Source: Lactobacillus delbrueckii (GTDB lineage: Bacteria > Bacillota > Bacilli > Lactobacillales > Lactobacillaceae). From it: DNA of 8,910 nucleotides. Of the stretch, positions 5,037 to 8,910 are shown piece by piece (the stretch's first letter is position 1; each line of letters starts with the position of its first letter). The stretch is taken from NCBI GenBank assembly GCA_004556255.1, contig SFHY01000044.1, forward strand, positions 1-8,910, written 5' to 3'. The translations under genes were made by a program, and so were the position numbers. The notes below the pieces were generated by a model. It saw only the letters and a list, made by a program, of their open reading frames with translations, searched no databases and was not told where the DNA came from.

Positions 5037-6246
5037 GTTGGCAAAGAAGCGGCTGCAGGGTAACTTCCAGCAGTCAGCCAAGTATTTGGCCCTGGTTTTC
5101 AACGATTTCTTTGTCCTGGCTCTGATCTTCATCTTTGGGGCAGTCATGTTCTGGTATGCCCAGGTGATGAAGGTCCTGCCGGTAAAGGCCTGGTACTATC
5201 CCCTGCTATTATCCGCCTTGCTCTGGCTGGCCTACTTGCCGGGCAAGCTGGTGACCCTCTTGCAGACGGCTGACCGGCAATTCCTGCTGGCCACTGACGA
5301 CCGGCTGGATGATTACCTGGCTCCCATGCGCCGCTACAGCTTAGTCCTGCCGGCCCTGCTTTTGGCCTTAGCTGGCGGGATTATGTATCCCTTCGCCAGT
5401 TTAAAAATGGGCCTGTCCAATCTCAACTACTTTTCCTTGGTCTTGGCCCTCTTTTTTGCCAAGGTCTTTGAGCAGGGGGCGGTTAGCCGCAGCTTGACTT
5501 TTGACCACAAGGTCAAGCAAGTGACCTGGCTGATCAGGTTAGTCCTTTTGGCCCTGCTTTTGGCGAGTTTGTATTTCTTGCCAAATGCCTTGTACCTGCC
5601 CTTGGCTGCTTCCATTATTTCCGTCTTAGCCTTACGGGCCTGGAAAAATTCCGCCTTTGACTGGCAGTACGCCATTGACTATGAAGCAAGGCGGAAAGAG
5701 ACGGTTTACGCTGGCTTTGCCATGTTTACCGACGTCAAGGAAAGACAGGTCAACATCAAGCGGCGGAAGTACCTGGACTTTTTATTGCCGCCTTTTGGCA
5801 AGGAAAGCCCAAACAGCTTCTTGTACCGGCGGACTCTTTTGCGGGACCCGGAATACTTGAACCTTTTGGCCCGGATGACGGCCTTTGCTGTTTTATTGAC
5901 AGCCATGATCCAGGATCCGGTTTGGTCCCTGCTCCTGTCCGCCTTGGTCATGTACTTAACTGTCTGGCAGCTCCTGCCTTTAGGACAAAAATATGACCAG
6001 AACATCATGTACCGGGTCTACCCGATTGCCCAGAAAGAGCGGGGGCAGGAAGTCAGCCGGGTCCTGGCCTGGGCCTTGCTTTTGCAGACGGGGATGATTA
6101 TAATTTTCTGGCTGGCCATTATGCCAGGCCAGTTTGCCTGGAGCCTCCTGCTCTTGGTCTGGTGTGGCCTTTTGGCCAAGGGCTACCTGCCTTACAAGAC
6201 CCAGCAGCTGGCGAAAAAAGCCCGCTACAAGAAGCGGAAAAAATAG
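5029..6246 (+). CDS. ecsB: ABC transporter permease EcsB
   Basis: This integral membrane protein of 405 residues is the membrane partner of EcsA and similar in length to B. subtilis EcsB. It shows several hydrophobic segments: roughly residues 22-44, 52-70, 103-123, 130-147 and 168-205, and in the C-terminal part about 285-322 and 343-382. A hydrophilic middle region (about 215-280) holds FTDVKERQVNIKRRKYLDFLLPPF, a recognisable EcsB-like stretch. The C-terminus is strongly basic (KKARYKKRKK). Its start overlaps the ecsA stop (ATGCGTGA), so translation is coupled, as expected for a two-subunit complex made in fixed ratio. No ecsC follows and no clear terminator is seen before trmB. Confidence 0.93.
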   Translation: MRELAKKRLQGNFQQSAKYLALVFNDFFVLALIFIFGAVMFWYAQVMKVLPVKAWYYPLLLSALLWLAYLPGKLVTLLQTADRQFLLATDDRLDDYLAPMRRYSLVLPALLLALAGGIMYPFASLKMGLSNLNYFSLVLALFFAKVFEQGAVSRSLTFDHKVKQVTWLIRLVLLALLLASLYFLPNALYLPLAASIISVLALRAWKNSAFDWQYAIDYEARRKETVYAGFAMFTDVKERQVNIKRRKYLDFLLPPFGKESPNSFLYRRTLLRDPEYLNLLARMTAFAVLLTAMIQDPVWSLLLSALVMYLTVWQLLPLGQKYDQNIMYRVYPIAQKERGQEVSRVLAWALLLQTGMIIIFWLAIMPGQFAWSLLLLVWCGLLAKGYLPYKTQQLAKKARYKKRKK

Positions 6247-6328
6247 GGCAGAAGAGTAAAAAAGCAAACGGTAAAATCAGATATAGACAAAACTACAAAT
6301 ACAAATTAGAAAGAACAGAGAGAAAGAC
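6247..6328 (+). other. AT-rich spacer between ecsB and trmB
   Basis: An 82-nt purine- and A-rich spacer with no intrinsic terminator and no convincing promoter. TAAAAT (6272-6277) could be a -10 but lacks a partner. trmB may therefore be read from the ecs promoter. Confidence 0.4.
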
Positions 6329-6985
6329 ATGCGTTTAAAGAACAAGCCTTGGGCAAACGAACTGGTAGAAGAGCACCCGGAAAGCGCCTTGGACCGGCCA
6401 GATCCAGCGGAAAAGATCGACTGGGCGGCCCGCTTTGGCAACGACAAGCCAATTGAAATCGAAGTCGGTTCAGGCAAGGGGCAGTTTATTACCACTTTGG
6501 CTAAGCAGCACCCTGACCGCAACTTCGTGGCCATGGAAATCCAGAAGACGGCAGCCGGCATCATCTTGAAAAAGAAGCTGGACGAGGGGCTGGACAACCT
6601 GCAGATCCTCTGCGCCGACGCGGCCAACCTGGTGGCCTACTTCGGGGAAAACTCCACCAGCAAGATCTACCTCAACTTCAGCGATCCCTGGCCAAAGAGC
6701 CGGCATGAAAAGCGCCGCTTGACCTACAAGGACTTTTTGGCCAAGTACCAGGCAGTCTTGACCGGCGACGGGGTGATCGAATTCAAGACCGACAACTCCG
6801 GCTTGTTTGCCTACAGCGTCAAGAGCATGAACAATTACGGGATGCACTTTGACTTCGTGTCAGTTGACCTCCACCACGAAAGCGAAGAAATCGTGGAAAA
6901 GAACGTGGAAACTGAGTATGAGCACAAGTTTGCCAGCAAGGGGCAACCGATCTACTGCCTGCACGCGGGCTTTTCAGCAAAATAA
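6329..6985 (+). CDS. trmB: tRNA (guanine-N7-)-methyltransferase
   Basis: The 218-residue enzyme uses S-adenosylmethionine to make m7G46 in the variable loop of tRNAs. The SAM-binding motif EIEVGSGKGQF is at 43-53, the acidic MEIQK at 69-73, and the TrmB signature NFSDPWPKSRHEKRR at 116-130, which includes the catalytic Asp and tRNA-contact residues. FKTDN (152-156) and the C-terminal TEYEHKF (195-201) are also family hallmarks. Length is typical. The ribosome site is weak (AGAGAG, no GGAGG), but the start is supported by the family-like RLKNKPWA N-terminus. Context trmB-ytpP-ytpR resembles the ytmQ-ytp region of B. subtilis. Confidence 0.96.
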   Translation: MRLKNKPWANELVEEHPESALDRPDPAEKIDWAARFGNDKPIEIEVGSGKGQFITTLAKQHPDRNFVAMEIQKTAAGIILKKKLDEGLDNLQILCADAANLVAYFGENSTSKIYLNFSDPWPKSRHEKRRLTYKDFLAKYQAVLTGDGVIEFKTDNSGLFAYSVKSMNNYGMHFDFVSVDLHHESEEIVEKNVETEYEHKFASKGQPIYCLHAGFSAK

Positions 6986-7046
6986 TTCCCTTTGCTGGGA
7001 AAATCGGTTAAAATAGCTAGTAAAGTATTCCTTATTAAAAGTAAGC

Positions 7047-7052
7047 AGGAGG
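7047..7052 (+). promoter_or_regulatory. Ribosome binding site fixing the ytpP start
   Basis: A perfect AGGAGG lies 5 nt before the ATG at 7058. The reading frame is open back to 6992, but that stretch runs through this site and does not look like a thioredoxin N-terminus. Confidence 0.9.
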
Positions 7053-7057
7053 CAAAG

Positions 7058-7378
7058 ATGGAAGAATATAAAGTAGTTGACCAGGCAAAGCTGTCGGACT
7101 TAGTAAAAAGCGGTCGGACGGTAGTCGAATTTTCAGCCAACTGGTGCTCAGATTGCCGCTTTTTGGAACCGGCCATGCCAGCGATTGAAGCTGACTTCGC
7201 AAGCAGCAAGTTTATCAAGATTGACCGGGATGGTTCAATCGACTTATGCAAGGAAATGAACATTATGGGAATTCCTTCATTTGTTGTATACCAAGATGGG
7301 CAAGAAATTGGTAGACTAGTTAATGGAGACCGCAAGACCAAGCAGGAAGTGGAAGCATTTTTGCGGTCGCTTGACTAG
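7058..7378 (+). CDS. ytpP: Thioredoxin-like protein, YtpP type
   Basis: A cytoplasmic thioredoxin fold of 106 residues. The redox motif is WCSDC (29-33) in FSANWCSDCRFLEP, not the WCGPC of classical thioredoxin. The cis-proline is Pro73 in MGIPSFVVY, and the C-terminal helix is present. B. subtilis YtpP, as I recall, has WCPDC, so Asp before the second Cys seems to be a feature of this branch. A thiol-disulfide or related redox role is likely, but partners are unknown. It lies between trmB and ytpR, which matches the ytpP-ytpQ-ytpR order of Bacillus except that ytpQ is absent. A possible -10 (TAAAAT, 7009-7014) precedes it. Confidence 0.88.
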   Translation: MEEYKVVDQAKLSDLVKSGRTVVEFSANWCSDCRFLEPAMPAIEADFASSKFIKIDRDGSIDLCKEMNIMGIPSFVVYQDGQEIGRLVNGDRKTKQEVEAFLRSLD

Positions 7379-7400
7379 ATAAGAGGGGACTTGAGATCTA

Positions 7401-8048
7401 ATGATCACTAGCATTAACAAAGTAAGCTATCCCAACACTTTGATCGTCATTTTGGCGCAGGGCGATGGTGAAAGCAATTTCGAAGAAAAGGCTGACGTAA
7501 CCCGGGTTACGGACGGCAAGGGCGAATTGACTGGCTTTAACTTCTTTAACGTTGACCAGGTATTGGATTATGACAAGCTGCCAAACGGCGAAGTCAAGTT
7601 GGACGAAGAACAAGTAGCTGCCTTGAACAAGAAGCTGGCAGAAGTCGGCTTTAGCGACAAGCTGGAAGTTGCCAAGCCAAGCTTGGTTTATGGCTACGTT
7701 AAGAGCTGTGAAGTGCACCCAGACAGCGATCACTTGCACATCACCCAAATCGACGTGGGTGACGGGCAAGACCACCAAATCGTTTGCGGGGCGCCAAATA
7801 TTGCCCAAGGGCAAAAGGTTGTTGTTGCCCTGCCAGGTACTTTGATGCCAAACGGCGCACAGATTTGGCCAGGCGCTTTGCGCGGGGTTGAATCAGACGG
7901 GATGATTTGCTCAGCCAGAGAACTCGGCCTGGCTCATGCTCCGCAAAAGCGCGGCATCATGGTTGTGCCTGACAGCTTCAAGGTTGGGGATGCCTTTGAG
8001 CCAACTAAGTGTGATGAATTGCTCGCTAGTGGCGTAATTACTTTGTAA
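7401..8048 (+). CDS. ytpR: YtpR-like tRNA-binding OB-fold protein
   Basis: This protein of 215 residues has an N-terminal domain (about 1-92, YtpR-specific, DUF4479-like) and a C-terminal tRNA-binding OB fold (about 95-203) of the EMAP/PheT N-terminal type. Visible hallmarks are VHPDSDHLHITQIDVGDG, QIVCGAPNIAQGQKVVVALPG and GVESDGMICSARELGL. Such domains bind tRNA structure without strict sequence choice; the role of YtpR is not established and it is not a synthetase by itself. AGAGGGG lies about 12 nt before the ATG, a long spacing. It follows ytpP by 22 nt, probably in the same transcript, and ends at a strong terminator. Confidence 0.92.
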   Translation: MITSINKVSYPNTLIVILAQGDGESNFEEKADVTRVTDGKGELTGFNFFNVDQVLDYDKLPNGEVKLDEEQVAALNKKLAEVGFSDKLEVAKPSLVYGYVKSCEVHPDSDHLHITQIDVGDGQDHQIVCGAPNIAQGQKVVVALPGTLMPNGAQIWPGALRGVESDGMICSARELGLAHAPQKRGIMVVPDSFKVGDAFEPTKCDELLASGVITL

Positions 8049-8053
8049 TTAAT

Positions 8054-8093
8054 AAATCCAGCATTGGCTGTTTTAGCCGGTGCTGGATTTTTT
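8054..8093 (+). terminator. Intrinsic terminator after ytpR
   Basis: AAATCCAGCATTGGCT pairs with AGCCGGTGCTGGATTT around the loop GTTTT. The stem is continuous apart from two T-G wobble pairs. It ends in a run of T (8088-8093). It closes the trmB-ytpP-ytpR unit. Confidence 0.95.
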
Positions 8094-8147
8094 GTTGATT
8101 AAATTTGAATCATTTGGCGGTGCTAAGAAGATTTCGGATGTCACTAC

Positions 8148-8156
8148 TGATATAAT
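8148..8156 (+). promoter_or_regulatory. Extended -10 promoter for the lipoprotein gene
   Basis: TG-A-TATAAT is a perfect extended -10 element. No clear -35 lies 17 bp upstream. It predicts a start near 8163, about 30 nt before the lipoprotein ATG. Confidence 0.7.
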
Positions 8157-8192
8157 TAAGTGTATAAGTATTTATAACTGAGGTGGAGAAAA

Positions 8193-8867
8193 ATGGAAAT
8201 TAAGAAGTTTTTGCTCGTTATATCTGCAGTTAGTGCAATTGCATTAACTGCTTGCAGCAAGCAACAATCGTCACAAACTAAGGAGAGCTCACAGAGTAAG
8301 GTATCAAGCAAAGTAGCAAGTAAAAAGGCAAGTGAGTCTACAGAAAAGAAGTCAGCATCATCCCAATCTGCTAGTTCAGCTACTAGTAAAGCAACTAGTC
8401 ACAGTAAGAAGGCAGAAACGCCATGGAACTCAGCTAAAGATCAGCAACTTGCTAGCTTTATGTCAAGCTGGGGAGCAAGCATGAATCAGAAGTATGTGAA
8501 GTATACTCCTAATAATCCTGGGAATGTATATGGAATTAAAATTCCGAATGATATTTACAATGGTAAATGGCATTTAGCAATTTCTGATATTGATAACCAA
8601 GTTTCATCTGCTTGGTCAGAGAATGGCCAAGGCACTAGTAACACATATTTAATAGTGGCTTGCTACTCAGATTTTACTAATGTGAAGACTACCTATGGCT
8701 ACCATGTTTATCTGTTCACCATTTTCAATGGTAAGCCTGTTGTCTTAATTTCTGAACAGAACCAAGGGAATGAAAAGAACAGCTATGTTTTTGGCGAAAC
8801 TAAGAATAATGACTTAAACTTCCCACTTACAAAAGTGGGCTTGTACCTTGAAAATTCAATAGTTTAG
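8193..8867 (+). CDS. Lipoprotein with DUF4767-type domain
   Basis: A 224-residue surface lipoprotein of unknown function. Residues 1-21 are a signal peptide ending in the lipobox LTAC, with the lipidated Cys at 21. A low-complexity linker of Ser, Lys and Ala follows (about 22-74). A globular domain starts at PWNSAKDQQLASFMSSWGAS and contains YVKYTP, YGIKIPNDIYNG, SAWSENGQGTS, YHVYLFTIFNGKPVVLISEQNQGN, which I recognise as the DUF4767 pattern of lactobacillus lipoproteins. The start is clear: AGGTGGAG lies just upstream. The gene is visibly more AT-rich than trmB or ytpR and has its own promoter. The end of the domain (NDLNFPLTKVG) aligns plausibly with the family, so I see no frameshift. Function is not known. 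Confidence 0.88.
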   Translation: MEIKKFLLVISAVSAIALTACSKQQSSQTKESSQSKVSSKVASKKASESTEKKSASSQSASSATSKATSHSKKAETPWNSAKDQQLASFMSSWGASMNQKYVKYTPNNPGNVYGIKIPNDIYNGKWHLAISDIDNQVSSAWSENGQGTSNTYLIVACYSDFTNVKTTYGYHVYLFTIFNGKPVVLISEQNQGNEKNSYVFGETKNNDLNFPLTKVGLYLENSIV

Positions 8868-8898
8868 CCAATAAAAAAGCACAAGGCCTTTGTTCGCT

Positions 8899-8907
8899 TG
8901 ATATAAT
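8899..8907 (+). promoter_or_regulatory. Probable promoter for a gene beyond the window
   Basis: TG-A-TATAAT repeats the extended -10 seen before the lipoprotein gene. The downstream gene is outside the window. A short stem AAGCACAA/TTGT..GCTT (8877-8899) lies directly upstream but has no T tract, so it is a poor terminator for the lipoprotein gene. Confidence 0.45.
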
Positions 8908-8910
8908 TCA

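Noticed and set aside
6470..6847. Minus-strand open frame of 125 codons inside trmB
   Set aside because: It is fully contained in a clear trmB gene and lacks any recognisable protein features.
6992..7057. Longer N-terminus for ytpP
   Set aside because: A perfect AGGAGG precedes the ATG at 7058, and the extension contains the ribosome site and promoter-like sequence.
8700..8867. Possible frameshift at the end of the lipoprotein gene
   Set aside because: NDLNFPLTKVG still fits the expected end of a DUF4767 domain, and no better continuation appears in the other frames.
1..8910. CRISPR arrays, IS elements, attachment sites, tRNA genes, toxin-antitoxin or defence modules
   Set aside because: Searched by eye on both strands; no direct-repeat arrays, transposase motifs, tRNA cloverleaf or CCA ends, or defence-type protein motifs were seen.

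Overview
The window looks like chromosomal DNA of a low-GC Gram-positive lactic acid bacterium. The closest fit I can name is the Lactobacillus delbrueckii group. Housekeeping genes here favour G and C in third codon positions, which is unusual for lactobacilli but typical of that species. Gene content and order (prsA, YtxH protein, hit, ecsAB, trmB, ytpP, ytpR) are Firmicutes-like. The species call is inference, not a search result. I see no tRNA, rRNA, CRISPR array, IS element or phage gene.

Layout. Bases 1-247 (minus) are the 5' end of a PrsA-type foldase lipoprotein gene. Bases 374-1709 (minus) are an overlapping pyrF-pyrE pair for the last two steps of UMP synthesis. It is preceded by a well-formed PyrR-type attenuation leader (about 1747-1850): PyrR-binding loop, antiterminator and intrinsic terminator. 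Divergent from it, back to back at the promoters, lies pyrD (1972-2901, plus), a class-1B-like dihydroorotate dehydrogenase whose leader is too short for such an attenuator. An AT-rich unrecognised gene abuts the pyrD stop (2902-3318) and ends at a strong bidirectional terminator (3325-3378).

Bases 3388-4192 (minus) are a hit-YtxH gene pair. Divergent from it are ecsA-ecsB (4296-6246, plus), an ABC exporter whose two genes overlap by 8 nt. Then follow trmB (6329-6985), a thioredoxin-like ytpP (7058-7378) and ytpR (7401-8048), the last closed by a strong terminator. The end holds an AT-rich gene for a DUF4767-type lipoprotein (8193-8867) and a likely promoter for a gene beyond the window.

The genes fall into three themes: de novo pyrimidine synthesis (pyrF, pyrE, pyrD); envelope and secretion (prsA, YtxH, ecsAB, lipoprotein); and tRNA or redox housekeeping (trmB, ytpP, ytpR). 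The prsA / YtxH / hit / ecsAB neighbourhood resembles the Bacillus subtilis prsA-yhaH-hit-ecsAB region, with the pyr genes and the orphan gene lying between prsA and the rest. I found no convincing new multi-gene system. The most open items are the orphan gene behind pyrD, the split and asymmetrically controlled pyr genes, and the missing pyrK next to a class-1B-like pyrD.
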